Part shown: one piece after another, positions 25,080 to 39,362 of the stretch
Numbering within the stretch: the stretch's first letter is position 1
Layout of the letters: each line of letters begins with the position of its first letter
Assembly: GCA_039720395.1 (NCBI GenBank)
Contig: CM077821.1
Span: forward strand, 40,360,792 to 40,424,791
DNA length: 64,000 nt
Direction of reading: 5' to 3'
From: Liquidambar formosana
Lineage: Eukaryota; Streptophyta; Magnoliopsida; Saxifragales; Altingiaceae
Made by a program: the position numbers and the translations under genes
Notes under the pieces: model-generated
Told to the model about the DNA's origin: nothing
The model's database searches: none
What the model saw: the letters and a program-made list of their open reading frames with translations, nothing else

Positions 25080-27279
25080 CATGCCATCCGAACGTCTATA
25101 TATAAAAAAGGGAGTAGGGAGGTTGTAGAAATACAATCAAAGACGAGAATTATGGAAATGGAAACAAGAGAAGGCATAAACTCATGAGAGAAAGAAAAAT
25201 ATTAATGTATTTCTACTGTATAGCACAGGGAGGAAACGTTCTTTTCCTATTCGGACACAGCTTCCAGTCAAATGGTAAGTGATGGAAGTGTCTAATATTT
25301 GAATGGGGCTAGTGTTTGTCACTTTATTAAAATCGGTGATTAGAAAAATCATTAAAAATTTTATATATATATATATATATAATTTTTTTGGTTCTTTGAT
25401 AAAATTGGATCCATATCTTCCCCTTCATAGTAGTCACAAGTGACAAATACAGTACTAAATATTATAAATTTGAAGCTTTAGTAAATTTTTGCCCAAAAAT
25501 TGAGTACGGTCCATAATGGCCGTTTAGGATTAGTCTTGTGTGATAAAATTTCTCGTACTGCTCTTTTTTCATATTTTCTCATAGATTCAAGGGCCTCAGG
25601 TAAATTCGGTTTTTTTTTTTTTTAAAAATAAATTTTTACTTTAATAGAAAAGTTACCTTTCTTTTATTTATTTAATACTTACTGGAGCATTAGGATTCCC
25701 ACAAATTGGTTTGGTGCTTAATTTTGGTCATTCCATCGTGGCCAAAAGCTTGCATATCTGCAAATCATCACAAAATTAGGACATATGACATAAAAATGTA
25801 GGAAATGATATATAGTTAGTTACAAAGCTATGCATTTTTTTAATCGGAGAAATGGACGACGTAATGGTGAACAGATCATTATTTGGCATTGATTAAAACA
25901 CCAGTACTATGTAGGGTATTTTAGTTTTAATTTCTGTCAAAGTTTTGGTGGTTGATAGTTGGTGCTCAAAATTTTAGTTTTGGCTCATCAACATATATTG
26001 TTATGGAAAAAGTCATTAATATTGTTATCGATATTAATGTCTTATTTTGATAAACTAAAAAGGGTAGAAATAAAATAAACACTCGTGAAACTTTACTTGT
26101 TTGTAATTATAATAGTATTTTATCTGTTGATGAACTAATGACAAGAAAGACCTAAACGGATTCATTAAGAGGAGAATTGCAAATGCTCTCTCAAATCGGT
26201 TGAATCATAATATGACCATGGTCCCAACGAAGTTTAGTAATTTTAGCGTACGAATATGACCATTAAAGGACTAATACACATCATACCACTGCCAGCAAAA
26301 CTTGAACCCTTAATTATAGACATGATTTATTAACACTATACTACTAAACCATCACCCTCAGCGGTTGAAGGTTTCAAAGAGAAATTGTTGGCCACTCTCT
26401 CGATCATAAACCTCCCATACTTTCACACGGCAAGACCAAATACAGATCAAACCTCTAGAATGTATTGACTCTTGAGTCATGGCCGCCAGAGCCCGGGTTC
26501 ATTTATTTAAATTAAAATAAATTGTTAGCCCTAGAACAATATATAATCGAGCGAATGAGTGGGCACTACGTAGAGAGAGAAAGAGCCTGATTGGCCAACT
26601 CCTGCTCCTTCGATACCATATTTTTTGTTTTAATTAATAATTTTTTTTTTTTTTAAAAAAAAAGAGAAAAGAAAAAGGAGGGCAGGAAAGGGCAAAAAAC
26701 GCTGGTCGTCAGCCCAACTGTTTCTATGTGTATGAACGACTGGTCAAAATTTGTAGGTTCCTAGCTCTTTCCTTGCTTTGTTTTCTTTCTGCAGCTCACG
26801 CTGAGGCCTTCAGTCCATACTGTCTTGAAAATATGCCTGGATCATATTATTGGATGGAAACATGATATATCTTGATCTGATGAGGTAAGGAAAAACTCCA
26901 ATCCCTCCCGATCCAATTTGATCTGATAATTTGGCGAGTCAATTATATATATAATATTAATTTATATTCACATCTATTTAGTCTTGGATATTACGTTTGA
27001 TAATCCTTACCAAATGCAAAGCTTGCAAAAGAGAGAAAACATTTTCATTTGATTTAAATTCTAAATTGAGATCAAATATCAATTCAAACCCAACTGAGAG
27101 TTGCACTTCCAATACTGAACCGCACGACTGAACCCTAAATAATTTTAGAAGGACAATCCTACATACTCCTTTTACCACCACTTTTTATTGTGGGACGAAA
27201 GATGCTAACAGTGGTATTTTCCATTATTTTGTAGATAAGAGTGTTCTTTGATGACCTGGAGCTTTCCAACCTAAAGAAT
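25080..27279. other. Intergenic, no gene seen
   Basis: AT-rich with an (AT)n run near 25,361-25,381 and poly(A/T) tracts. No conserved open frame, RNA gene or clear transposon terminus recognised. Confidence 0.6.
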
Positions 27280-28136
27280 GACTCACAGATTAGTGGTAAT
27301 AATGGCCTAGGGTAAGACAACAAGTGGGGCCCTTATGAAAACCCTCTATGGTCTTATCTATTGCTGCTTTGCAGCTATGGACCCTTTTTAGTGTCTGAAA
27401 TTGCCATCTCCTTCCTAGTTCCTGACTAATCACTGATTGTTGATATTATAGGGGGACATAAGGTGGCGAGTGGGACTTGACTATCCAACTTGTAACCATA
27501 GTTAGTAAAATAGAGTATGGGAGAATACGGGACTACATGCGTGAAATATAATTCGTTTTTTCTTAACAAAAACATGATGAAAAATTTGGCATAAAAACAC
27601 GGAAATGGAAATAATATAAATACATGCATATACGGGCATAATACGAATTTTAATTAAAAATTCGGGATAAATAATTCGCGAGTATGTTATGTTATTTCAT
27701 TTAATTCATTACTATTAATCATTATTTTTTATTTTTTTATTTAAATATTGATAAAATAATAATCACATATAAAATAATAATCTATTTTATTATTTTATTT
27801 TTTATACATTTACTTAAAAATAAATAAAAATTTATTTAAGAAAACGACTAAAAATTAATAAATATATAAGTCTTGATATATATATATTTTTACATTTCCA
27901 ATTTGAAGAAGTGTGAACTCACAGATTAATGGTAATCATGATTATTTTGTTATAGATTGGCCTAGGGTAAGACAACATGTGGGGCCCTTATGAAAACCCT
28001 CTACGATCTTATCTATTGGACATTTTTAGCGTCTGAAATTGCCATCCCCTTCCTAGTTCCTGACTAATCACTGATTGTTGATATTATAGGGGGAACATCA
28101 GGTGGCGAGTGGGACTTGACTATCCAACGTGTAACA
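27280..28136. repeat. Direct segmental duplication, about 215 bp, copies 640 bp apart
   Basis: Copies at about 27,282-27,496 and 27,914-28,136 share GGCCTAGGGTAAGACAACA, CTGAAATTGCCATC and GACTAATCACTGATTGTTG. A very AT-rich stretch separates them. Neither copy encodes anything recognisable. Confidence 0.75.
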
Positions 28137-28570
28137 TTCTTTTTTTATTTATGGAGTATATGACAATTCTTCATTACAAGAACAATAATTTACATTTAAC
28201 ACATTGACATATAATCATTAAAAATGCATGGAGTTCACATGGCATGGTATAATACAAATACCTTTTGATCCACACTTGTATTGAGAGCGCGCATCTCTCT
28301 TGGCTCTCTGGCTAGTATATTAAGATAAGAGTGCTTTTAATGGCAAATTTAACCTAAGAAAGCAAAATATGTACGAATGAATGCTTCTATAAAAAGAAAA
28401 AAAAAATCAATTTTATAAATGCCTTGGACATCACTTTGCTTCTTCCTTTCATATTTAACCATCAATTTTCCCACTATTTTAACAAAAATAATTGCCACAT
28501 CAAATCTGTTGAAGTTGTTAGATTTAATTTTTGGGGGCAGCTATTATCTTGAAAACAATAGAATTCAACA

Positions 28571-28598
28571 TAAATAATAATAATAATAATAATAATAA
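28571..28598. repeat. (TAA)n microsatellite
   Basis: A run of TAA trinucleotides downstream of the E2F gene. Confidence 0.9.
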
Positions 28599-29263
28599 CT
28601 CAAATATGTCAGAACATAACTGTAAAACTGTGGATTAAACTATGAACCCAAAAAATAAAAATAAAAAAAAACCTGTGGATTAAACTTCCATAGAATTCTA
28701 TAAAATTATTTCCACTTCCGACACAACCATCGTACAACAAATTTACCCAGTTAAACCCAACAACAATGTTTACAAGGTAGTACGAGTCATGGTTAGTAGT
28801 TGTATGCGCAGATGCCTTCAAAGTGCTATCAATGGAATCCATGGCACGCCCACAACACATCTCTATATCACACAGGAGACGTGCATGCATATAATGAAAT
28901 TACTCAAGTAATTTCAACCTATATAAAAGCCTACTTTATGTGTTGTGTATGTGCGCATGCACCTACGTGCGGCAATTCATACATCTTAAACATCCACCGT
29001 GTACTTGTAATACCAAAATTAACCTTTATTCGTTTCCTAACATATCACTCAACTGTACAGTATAGCAGTTACCTGCAGCTTACCAACCATCAGGCCCTTC
29101 CATAGCCTTCCCCAGGAGGTACATTCATCAGGCAAGCCCAGTAGCATCTTTCAATCATAACTCTAGGGTTGAATCAGTGACATCAGAGGATAATCAATAG
29201 ACATGGAGGGCTGCTGGTACAAACCTTTGCTTTGTCTCAATTTAGCTCACTAGGCAAGTAAAA

Positions 29264-32200
29264 TCATCTCTGAGTAGAGTTAACAGCTGCAGGTGGCACC
29301 TCAGTAACACCAGATGGTGGAGTTTGCGGCCGTGGGGTACTGACATCAGCCATTCCAAAGTCTGCATGAAGCATGTCCACCCCATTCCATTCAACACCAG
29401 CTATAGTTGGGGTCAAAGAATTGACTATAGTTAGAGTCAAAGAATTGAGCAATCTCACCCAGTACAGAATCAGTACAAAATAACAAGAACAAGGAAAAGA
29501 AGATGAAAAGAAAAAGGTGTTGGAGCACATCTAAAAGGATACACTCTGTCTTCCACATATCTGTGATGCTAACATCGGCATCTGATAAAAGCCAGTAATC
29601 TGCATCACTCTGCAGCATTGAAAAGACATAAATAGTGTTTATATGGAATGCACACAAGTATTTAAAAAATGAACTTGCAGCTAAATTGTTGCAACCAATT
29701 AACTCATAACTTCCATATAAGATATCCACATACAAAAGCACCAGGATGATCAAATGAGTTTAAATATTTTAAAACATTGTGGTATTCAAAGAAATTATTT
29801 GGAAAAAAACAAAAACAAAACAAAAACAAAGGAAGTCTTCAAGATGGATTGTGTCCATCTGGTCATTTTTGCTGACCAAGTCAAAATTCTAATGAGGGCC
29901 CATCTCATAGTGGGTCTTCGCATCACCCAACATCCAAGAAGCATGGACACATCCCTGAAAATACCATGGCAGAGTCGGACACTACACTCCTCCAACACAT
30001 CTCTCCCTTCACCTTTTCCTTCTTATTCTTCATTTTCCTTCTTGACAGTAACTTCTTTGCGAAATATGTATAAAAATATAAATTATAATGTTATATCCTT
30101 GCCACGTCATATCCTAGATTTTGAGGATTTGTTGCGTTGGCATGTCCATGATGTGTTGTAACCGTGTCGCGTGTCTGTATCCATAGTTCTTAGCTTAAAA
30201 TTAGCCAGGTGACCTAATACTGTGCTTGAGAACAGGTTTGGCTCAGATACAATGCCATATGAGGGGTGTGTGATTTTTTTTTTTTTTTTTTTTTAATACT
30301 TGTTCAAAATTTAAACTCGCAGTTATGCATTTACATAATCAACTTATGCTTAACGAATCTTGGTATCTTCCTATATTATCTGAATAAAAAATTAACTCAG
30401 AATAATAACACTTACATCGACATCTGGAACAATCTTCATGATTCCCCCAACAAATTCCTGTGAAGCATTAAGATCAGAACACATTCTATGATCATCTTGT
30501 GCCTGATGTTCAATTGCCTTCCCACTGCTCTCCACAGTCACCAAATCTATTGCTGGGTTCTCATTAGACCCTGAACTAGAAGCAAGAGGAAAGCTCGTAG
30601 GTGGCTCAACACCATTCATCTCGTCAAACTTCTCCTCAAATTGACTAGGCATCAAAAAGTGAAGGGAAACAGAAGAGCAGAGAAAAGAATATCAGGACCT
30701 GAAAGGATCTCAAATGGTCTGTCATCTGACTTAACAAGGAGAATATCCAGGGGTAATTGTGGAAGGAAGATGAATATTGCCCCAAAGGAATATGGCGAAT
30801 ACCTGACAAGGTAGACATCAATGGGACCCATCGTGCTTCTAAGGACTATTCTGTATCTCCTTTGTGTATAGTCAACAGCCTGACATAAAAGGAGCAACTC
30901 CTTCATGCATCAATAACATGAAATGTAGAAAATAACATGAGATTTTCTTCTAACTTTTCTGCTCTCAACTTACTTCATCAGGATCTGGTACTTCCAATGT
31001 GGTTCCATGTGGAGCTTTAATTGCTATCAGGGTCTCATTCTGTTAAATGCAATGCACAAAAGTTTAAATTACTAATTAGCAAAAACATGATAAAGAAGTC
31101 AGTGTTGAAAGTGAGAGATGATAATACCAGTAGTACAATGCATAGTAAACTGACCTGAAAGCAGGGTATGCCCTTGATGTCTTCTTCAGTAACAAAAAGC
31201 CACCTAAAATAGTTAAAACATCAACAAAGGCATCATACTGTGAGTAAAATTACTGTTTCAATTTAAATAACTGATATCTGGGAAGGGGGAGTTGGGAAAG
31301 ATTTTACTTTTGATTGTTTTCATCTTCACTTAAATCCCTCAATCTTTCCTGCATTACTCTGCAACAGTTTGGAAGCATCAACATTATCCATCAATTTCAA
31401 CATAGCAACATCGACTGCTTTAATAAGGCAATAAACCATAAAAACCTTATTCGATCATCTAATCTTCGCTCTTCCATGGAAAGGTTTTCAACATCTGCCT
31501 GCAGGAAGAAACCACAAGATTAAATTCCATCTGTCTTGTTAAACCACTAGATTTTTATCTCTTCCCCGTATGTTTGGATTCATTTCATACTTAATATAGC
31601 ATGATAAACAAAAAGGTTTTGGATGATCAAGCAATTACTATAAAAATACTATATAACGTTCAATAATTGAAATAAAAGATCTCAAGATAAGTCAAAAACT
31701 TTATTAGTCCCCTGGTGTTTGCAAGCCAAGAAATCAATATCAACCATTGCTTACCTGTAAACTAGTAACATCATCATCAATCTCCCCTGGCCGTGAAACA
31801 TCCAGTCCCCTAGTCAATCAATCATCCAATCCTTACATGAGTTCCCCATGCGCTTCAAAAGCTTGCTAAAATTGTGAATCAAATACAAGTAAAAGAAAAA
31901 TGACATAAATTCTTAGAAATGTAATATACTATCAAGATTACTTCCAGCGGATTCTGTTCTTGAGCTTCTTTTCAATGAGACCAATTCCTTCTAAGACATT
32001 TGTTATGTCATATATCCGCCTCTTCTGCACCTGTATAAGTAAAAATCCTTTAATTAGAATATTACGGGATACAAAATACTTGCACTCAAATAGGAAAACA
32101 ATAACCTCCAAAGTTTCTGCTGCTTTGTTTAGATCAAGAATACCATCTTCTGCACGTTTGATCAAGTTGATGAACTTTTTTGTCAGGAGACCTAAAATTT

Positions 32201-35104
32201 GTGGCACACTATTGTCATTCTTTATGCAAAGACAATGTTAAGTGCTACGTAAAACAATCAATTTCTAAACATGAACTCAACTAGATGCAACCAATTTCAA
32301 AATTACCTAGGGAACTGTCATAGCGACAGTTGCCTGCTGGAGTAAGAGAGGAAGGGGAACCTGCAAGTTAACACAGAAACTATGTCATCATTTCCATATT
32401 TCTTCTCTTGGTGGTGCTGGGTAGAAGGCAGACTTTACAGTGTGTAAAACCATTCATGCTGGGTAAACATTTCCGACAACTTCGTTTCAGATGGGAAACC
32501 CACTTTCCCTAAATTTTGTGTCTAAATATGGGACAAAACTTCCGGAAAATTTGAGGGAAGCTTCAATTTGATGTATACCCTCTGAAATAGTCTCTTACAG
32601 GGACTACGCTTTTACAGATGTTCATATCACTATCAGAGGATTGAGATCACATATGAGAGAGGTCAACATAAAAGATACTGAACAAGATTTCTCACCAACA
32701 TTTGACATGGGTGTCTGAGGTGCAGATCTATTGCCCTTTGAGACCTTCGACCTGTTGTATATCCTTCCCCCTTTTCCCGATAGAGGTGTCTTGAGGGGAC
32801 TGCTCACTAAATCAGTAAATCCAGGACTGGCAGTCCACTCGCTAGATTCAACTTCATTATCATCTGTTACACTCTTCCGCTTCAATTGCTGAGAAAGACC
32901 AACAGGTTTGTGAGGTTTTAATTAACAACATCACACACACACAAAGTTAACTACAATACTTTAATAAATGTATAGTTATTAACTTATAAGTGCATTTCCG
33001 TGACAAAACATTCTTGAGAAAGTGTTACACCAAATATGTTCCATAAAAAGCAATATTCAAAAGCCCTATATATCTCAAAGCCCCTCAAAATAGATACTCA
33101 TTTAATGAATGAACACCCAATGAAGATTGTTGCAGTTGAAAAAAGAGCAAATTATGTTATCAAAGATTCTTCCCTACCACAACACTAAAAATTTCACTAA
33201 AGAATCTTTTGAAGAATTTATCATTCCATCGGTATTCTTTTTTTCTTTCTTTTTTTAATAACGAGGAAACCTTTGGGCCAACCCCAGGCCCATGTCAGAC
33301 CCCACAACCAAGTAAGACCAAGGCCCATGAGAACCATGGAAACCTTTTTTGGGTGGCCCCAAGGGGTTAGCAAGAGTCAAACTCAGGACTTCCACTTCCC
33401 GAGGCCAATATAATTTAGAAAGAGAAAGGGGAAAAAAAAAACATGAATAGACAGAGAAATAGATAGAAACAATCGCAAACATCAAGAGGCTGCAGATTAT
33501 TCATAAGCAGTTAAGCACATACACATTCAAGTCCAGCACACAATGATGCAGTAAAAATCAAATGTTAATTTAAATCTGGTGATTTAATTAATAAGCACAA
33601 AAATAAAGTCAATAGAAGTAACTCCTCCTGAAGAGCAAAATAATCAATTTTACAAGGATTCATTTCTGATACCACCCATGTGATTTCCTATAGGCCAAAT
33701 ATAAAAACTTTGAACTTATATGACACAATCAGAAATGAAGTAATAAACCATCCAGCCAAGTCTTGTGCAAATCAATACTACAAGATACAATCTTCTTGAT
33801 CTCTCCCTCATTTTGTATATTCAATACAATTCATGCCCTACTTTACAGGATGCAACTATCTTACTAAATGTTAAATCAAATAAGTCAATAACATTTAACT
33901 GAGTAAGAGAAGCAACCATTAACAACAAGCCAGCAAGCTTTGCCAGCTTGACAAGAACTTCCATTGTGATGAAGAAGCTAGATACCATATCCTTGAACAG
34001 TACAATCAATGGCATAAGTTCTCTAACAATGAAAATTTACACCGACCATACTCAAGGAAGCCTTAAATCTCAAGTACTTGGCATTGGCTACACCAATCCT
34101 TTTATTACAATTGGGCTCTTTATAGGGCCAATTGAACCTTATAGCTAGAAAATGGAGCGTGTATGAACTGAAAAAATGACTTAAAAACTGATCCAAAATA
34201 ATGAACCCACTTCATAAACAACAAGTAGCACTGAAATTAAAATCTCCACTACCCTTTTCAAGCACTTCCGAACCACCATATCAAATTCATTCACCTGAGA
34301 CCACTACAAACCCCCTAGTTTCATGTGGGCAATGCAACAACATACCCGCCTCTTCTTGCACATAGTGAAGAAGTTATTGCTCTATCAACCAATAATCCTC
34401 ACATAAAATTGCAAAGAAAAACAAAAATCTGCCAATTGTGCAAGCAAAAAGACGTAAAATGAAAGTCAATAGAAAGTCTAAACAACTCCTTACAGAGTAA
34501 AGAACACATCATCTAAGCCCAGATTAATTCCCCATAAAGTTTCATATGTGCGTGTGTGTATTCTAGACGTGATTGGACAGTCCAAATATGATACATGGGA
34601 CCTTAATTGAGTTAAATTTTCCAAAAAGAAGCTAAATCTTGAAGGGAAAACAAGGATGGACCACAATTTGGCGCAAAGAACCTAGAACACACACACACAC
34701 ACACATATATAAATGTACATACATGTATAGTCATCCACTATCATAAAATCCAAGACTAGACAATTCAAGCAGGCAAAAGGCCTAATGCATTCAGAGCCAT
34801 TTCACTACCAATCTCGTCAAATTACCCTCAATTCCCCAAAACACCAATCAAACACACTCAAAAACCAAAATCAATATAAACAACAGAAACGCACAGGAGA
34901 TCGAACAACAATAGCTTCGGCTTCCTGATCAGCGATCCTACTAGCATCGCCGAGGGAGGAGAAGCGGTGATAATCGGCCGGAGGAAGGAACGGCGGCTTC
35001 GTCGACGAGAACGGCAGGTGCCGCTTCATCGGCTGAAGGATCTGCCCGCCGGAAGCCGCCGTCTGCGGCGGCGCCGAGCGGTTGGGAGCTCGAGCACCAG
35101 ACAT
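29264..35104 (-). CDS. E2F transcription factor (typical, DP-dependent type)
   Basis: Fourteen exons on the minus strand: 34895-35104, 32696-32888, 32307-32360, 32106-32191, 31942-32030, 31755-31809, 31446-31498, 31308-31358, 31155-31203, 30974-31039, 30803-30879, 30416-30644, 29543-29609 and 29264-29400. They total 1416 bp in one frame and give 471 aa. Domains: a variable N terminus with SP/TP sites; a winged-helix DNA-binding domain about residues 153-211 ([24 protein letters not shown]); a dimerisation and marked-box region about 225-330 ([18 protein letters not shown]); and a C-terminal transactivation/retinoblastoma-binding motif near 408-423 ([16 protein letters not shown]). One DNA-binding domain plus dimer and RB motifs means it should bind DNA with a DP partner and control S-phase genes under retinoblastoma-related repression (family knowledge). 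The length fits Arabidopsis E2FA/E2FB. Intron 1 is 2.0 kb and holds a SINE-like repeat. Confidence 0.93.
33244..33430 (-). mobile_element. Possible tRNA-derived SINE
   Basis: Within E2F intron 1. On the minus strand it starts with a promoter-like part (GGCCTCGGGAAGTGG; GAGTTTGACTC resembles a B box), then a body (CTTGGGGCCACCC ... GGTTTCCATGG ... GGTTTCCTCGTTA) ending in a short A run. The overall design is that of plant SINEs. The target duplication was not resolved. Confidence 0.5.
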
Positions 35105-35214
35105 GGCAAATGGAAACTGAGAAGTTTTATGGCGATCTGTGAGAGATTGTATTTTTGAGGGTTTGTGAGAATTGGGGAGGATCGGAGAGAGGAGATAGAG
35201 TGAGGGGGTTAGGC

Positions 35215-35225
35215 TAGGGTTTATA
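35215..35225 (-). promoter_or_regulatory. TATA box and overlapping telo-box of the E2F gene
   Basis: The minus strand reads TATAAACCCTA, about 115 bp upstream of the E2F ATG. It combines a TATA element with a telo-box (AAACCCTA), often found in promoters of growth and cell-cycle genes. Confidence 0.5.
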
Positions 35226-35359
35226 GAGAGAGAATGGGATCTGAAGTTTTAGAGAGAGAGGGAGGGAGGGTTTGAGGGTTAGGGGAAAGTTGGGAGAGAG
35301 CAGAAAACGAGGGAAGGAGGGAATTTTAGTTCGGATATAGATGTGGAGGGAAGCACTGA

Positions 35360-38300
35360 GAAAAAGTAAAATACAATGGTTGTTTTGTACACTTGCCCTT
35401 ATATATCAGTATATTCTGTTTTAGACCCTCAATTTTTTCTTTCTTTTTATATTTTCCTGCCATCCAGGGCTAACTAGTAGCAATGGTTCTTTTTTTCATT
35501 TCCCTTTATTTTTTTTCTTTTTTTTTTTTTCAAATCACAACATTGTTCCATGTTTTAAAGTCATAACTTTTGACACACCTGCCTCACTCAACTAAGCTAA
35601 GCTTGTTGATTTAGAGATAACCAAATCCACTTAATTGGAACATAATCCACCAACCCCCTCATGCGAAAATTAATACATAGAGTTAAGATTAAATTATGAT
35701 ATGCGGAAACAATACACTAAATATATTTGAGAAATAAATAATTGGATACAGGTAAGTTTAAATTATAAACTAAACAAAATCCAAATAAATTGGGCGCCCA
35801 CTTGAGTGGATTTGGATCAATTCTTACCAATTGTTTTGTGTTCAGTATTAGACATGTTCTCTATCATAGACACTAACACTCTAAGTAAAGAAACATAAAG
35901 TGGAATATATATAAAGATGCACAATCTTATTGATCAAATTGTTAAGACTTTATTAGAATGTTTAAACAAATAAATAAATCATGTATCAAATTGCATTTCA
36001 AAATGATGGGTTAATTAGATTAGGTTAATCAATTTTAAGTGGTCATGTGTGCAACTTCATTTCAATAGTGTGTTCTATAATCCACATACCTTTTCCAATT
36101 GTTCGTCTATTTTGCAAAAGGTTTTTACAACAGTTACAAGAAAAGTACATTAACAAACTTTGTGAAATATTAGCCAATTATTCATCATGCCACGTGTAAG
36201 CTGTAACGGTTACATAAAATAATTTATCATTCGACTAGCCATATAAGGCAAAATTATAAAACCTTATTGACAGTGTGAACGAAGATGGCTTGATTCTTTG
36301 AACTTCAATTAGCAAACAATTTGATAATATTGAAGAAATAGAATATATGCCACGTTTTTTCCTTGTGTCCTCCAATTATTTCATCTTCCAACCAATCTTA
36401 GCCATTGAAAACACCTATAAAAAAAATTTAAAAAAAAAACACATAAGAATGTGTTTTTGCCATAAATATGACAAAAAGTTAGAACTAGTCTCTTAGGAGT
36501 GATTCAGAATGGGGCGTATTAAATTTTATCCAGAAATTTGCATTACAAGCACAATTTATTGCTTGATCGGGAGGGTTATGAGTGAAGAAAGGTGGAATAA
36601 TATGGGAAGGTAACAAGAAAAGAAAAGAGTGTAAGGGGTAATATAAAATTAGCCAAAATATAGGGGTTAGTAGGCTAGTTAGTACTTAGTAGCTCCACAA
36701 CGATAAAAATGAAAAGTAGAAAAGACAAAAAAATATAAATAATTAAAATGGAAATTGAAGGGAGATAAAATAAACGGTTCGAATCGGCGATACGCGCCTT
36801 CTCTTTGTCTTCAACACCTGCCGATTATATGGCACTCACTCCTCACGTCTCATCAAACCCTAAATATTCCCGTGGCCCCTTGCATCACAAAATCTGGTGC
36901 TACTGCTTTTGCCTGCATGACACGTGGTAAAAGACTCTTGATCATGTGTCCCTATATGAGAGTGACCATTATTGCCACGTCAGTGGATGACGGGAGAGAG
37001 TGCCCATCCCCTCTTGGATTAGATTTCATGGTGCTTGTACAAATTAAAATAAGTGTGCCTCATTCTCACATGAGAATTAAAGTAAATGGAATATCCTAAA
37101 ATCGGTACACATGGCATTTTCTGGTTGGATTACAGTGGGATTTGGCCAATATATGATGTAGCATGTAATTAAGGATTCCTATAGCTGGTTGATGATAGGG
37201 CATTCAAATCATCACGAAAATAATGTACATTATAATTTTTGGAAGAAAATGCTTATACACAACGATGTCTCTCCATGTGTAACACAAGTTAATAAAAATA
37301 AAATCAAGAGAAAATGTCAAGTCATTAAAAACTCTAAAAATATATATGGAGTATATCACATCTAGCATATCTATTGATGTCGCGTTAACCTTACATAAAA
37401 GTTCTTTTATTTGGGGTATGATAAATTTGCTTTTGTTGTAACAATTAAAAGAATATTTGCGTATGCATTGAAGGATGGAATTAGAGAGTTTTTTCTTCTT
37501 TTGTTTGGATTAATGATGAAGCGTATTTTAGACCTTACTATATATATATATATATATATATTTTGATAATGGTGGAACCATCCTACAGTAGGGTCCTTTG
37601 AATTCACCAATGGAACTTAAACCTATGGGAAGACTAACGCAACAACCTACTGTCATAGCTTCCCACTTAAATCTTGAGTTGTCCTAACTGGGAAATTAAC
37701 CCTATGATTGCGCGCCTAACCACATAATCATAAGTTCGCTCTTACTAACTGGGCTACCTAAAGGTGAGTAAACATTGGCTATAGTAACATAGATGATAGT
37801 AAGGTTTATCACCAATGTTTCAGTCCATACTAATCTCTTAACAGTCTGTATGAGAAACCTCATATCCATACAAGTATAACTGCAATGAGTTGAAACCTAG
37901 GGTTTAACCGCTCAACTAACCCTGCAAACTCTACCTACCAATTTTCAATTAGGAAAAATGTACCAAAAACTGACACCCCAAATAACAAGGAAAAATAATG
38001 TTGGAATACATATAATTTCATGGAAGTAAGTTTATTTGTAAATGAGAATAACAGGTTTTAAAAGCAGCAAAATATTCATATATAGCCATATAGGCTTTGT
38101 CAAATTTTATTTTATATTTATTTTTTTCCTTTGTCAATAAATTATGTAAACGTTCATTTTGACTAATCTCGAAATTTAGATAACTTTGTTGTACACTTCA
38201 TATTTTAAAAATACCCAAGGTAAAACTTGATTGGTTTTCATTACAAGATAAGGGAAAAGTTTAACTCAAAACTAGTCATTTATTGGTGAATATTCATAAA

Positions 38301-38811
38301 AATTGCTTAAAATTTATTGAATTTAGTTAGACATTTGATACTATGTCAAAATTTGAATAAAAGAATGTTTCATAATCCATATATAAATCACTAAATTTAG
38401 ACAATGCTCAAATAAAGAATATGGAAAACTCAGCCATTTTAATATTTTATTTTATCAAATAATTTGAAAATTTTGGATAATTTATTTGAAAATAAATCAA
38501 ATTAAACTTGATATAAAAATAAAAATAAAAACTTATTTAAATTGTCTACAAAAAAAAAAAAAAAAAGAAAGTCAAGATGAAAATCATCACCAGTATTTTT
38601 CACCATTTTTATTTTATTTTCCCCGGGGTGGAGGTGTTTAGCTAGCTATTAATATTTTTTTTTCCATCAAGGCTAGAGAAAAGTTAAAAAATATCATTAT
38701 CAATTGCCAATGATAACTCTTCTCAATGTAAAGACGACACGTATTTACTTTAAAAGATTTTTATTTATTTATTTATTTAATCCTACACTCGCATTCTTAT
38801 AAAGGCAGCAT
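35360..38811. other. Intergenic, no gene seen
   Basis: AT-rich. It contains an (AT)n run at 37,541-37,560 and a GC-richer patch around 36,770-37,020 with CACGTGG- and CACGTCA-like words and a 114-aa open frame. That frame has no recognisable motif, so I do not call a gene. Confidence 0.55.
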
Positions 38812-39034
38812 GCCCGGGGATGGCGTCCTCGTTGAAGATTGTAGAGCCTCGCTTACCCGTCCTTGGCGATGGCATCTCCAGCATACCCTCAGGGAGGGCA
38901 ACCAATGCGCTGATTTTTTAGCTGCAGAGGGGCATCAAGCTCCGAGTAATTTTGTTATCTGGGACCATCCCCCTAATGGGCTTTGTAATCTCTTATTAGC
39001 TGACCTAGTGGGTGTCTGTACCCCTACGATGTAG
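38812..39034 (+). pseudogene. LINE RNase H domain remnant
   Basis: About 70 codons match the C-terminal RNase H of plant LINEs: EDCRASLTRPWRWHLQHTLREGNQ(paraphrased end) then CADFLA and VIWDHPP, with a natural-looking stop at 39034. It is GC-rich against an AT-rich background. It has no upstream polymerase and is 5'-truncated. The A-rich end near 39,060-39,075 may be the tail. A different LINE family from the one at 13,550. Confidence 0.7.
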
Positions 39035-39362
39035 TTTTCTTTCTTACCTCCTCCTGACCGAAAATAAAAACACAAAAGGCATGTAGAAAAAAGAAAACAC
39101 TTGTCCTGTCCATACAAAAAGGGCCCGAAAAAGCGCCACTCCCCACTAACCCAAGGTTTATGTGGCTTCTTAGGAAACAAAGTATTGGAAGACGTAACAA
39201 CATAAAAATTTTACGTTAAAAGGAAAAAACGAAAGTCAATTACTACTTTAATTAATTTATAATAAATAAAGTGCTAAAACTGCTTTTTGACAGGTTTATA
39301 AAATTTTAGTAGCTACTCGTGAAGAGGTCAGGCTTAGAAGTTAGAACACTATGACCCTTGTT

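Noticed and set aside
36755..37099. 114-aa open frame with some GC-rich coding feel
   Set aside because: No family resemblance, no convincing start context or splice sites; it may be promoter DNA with CACGTGG words.
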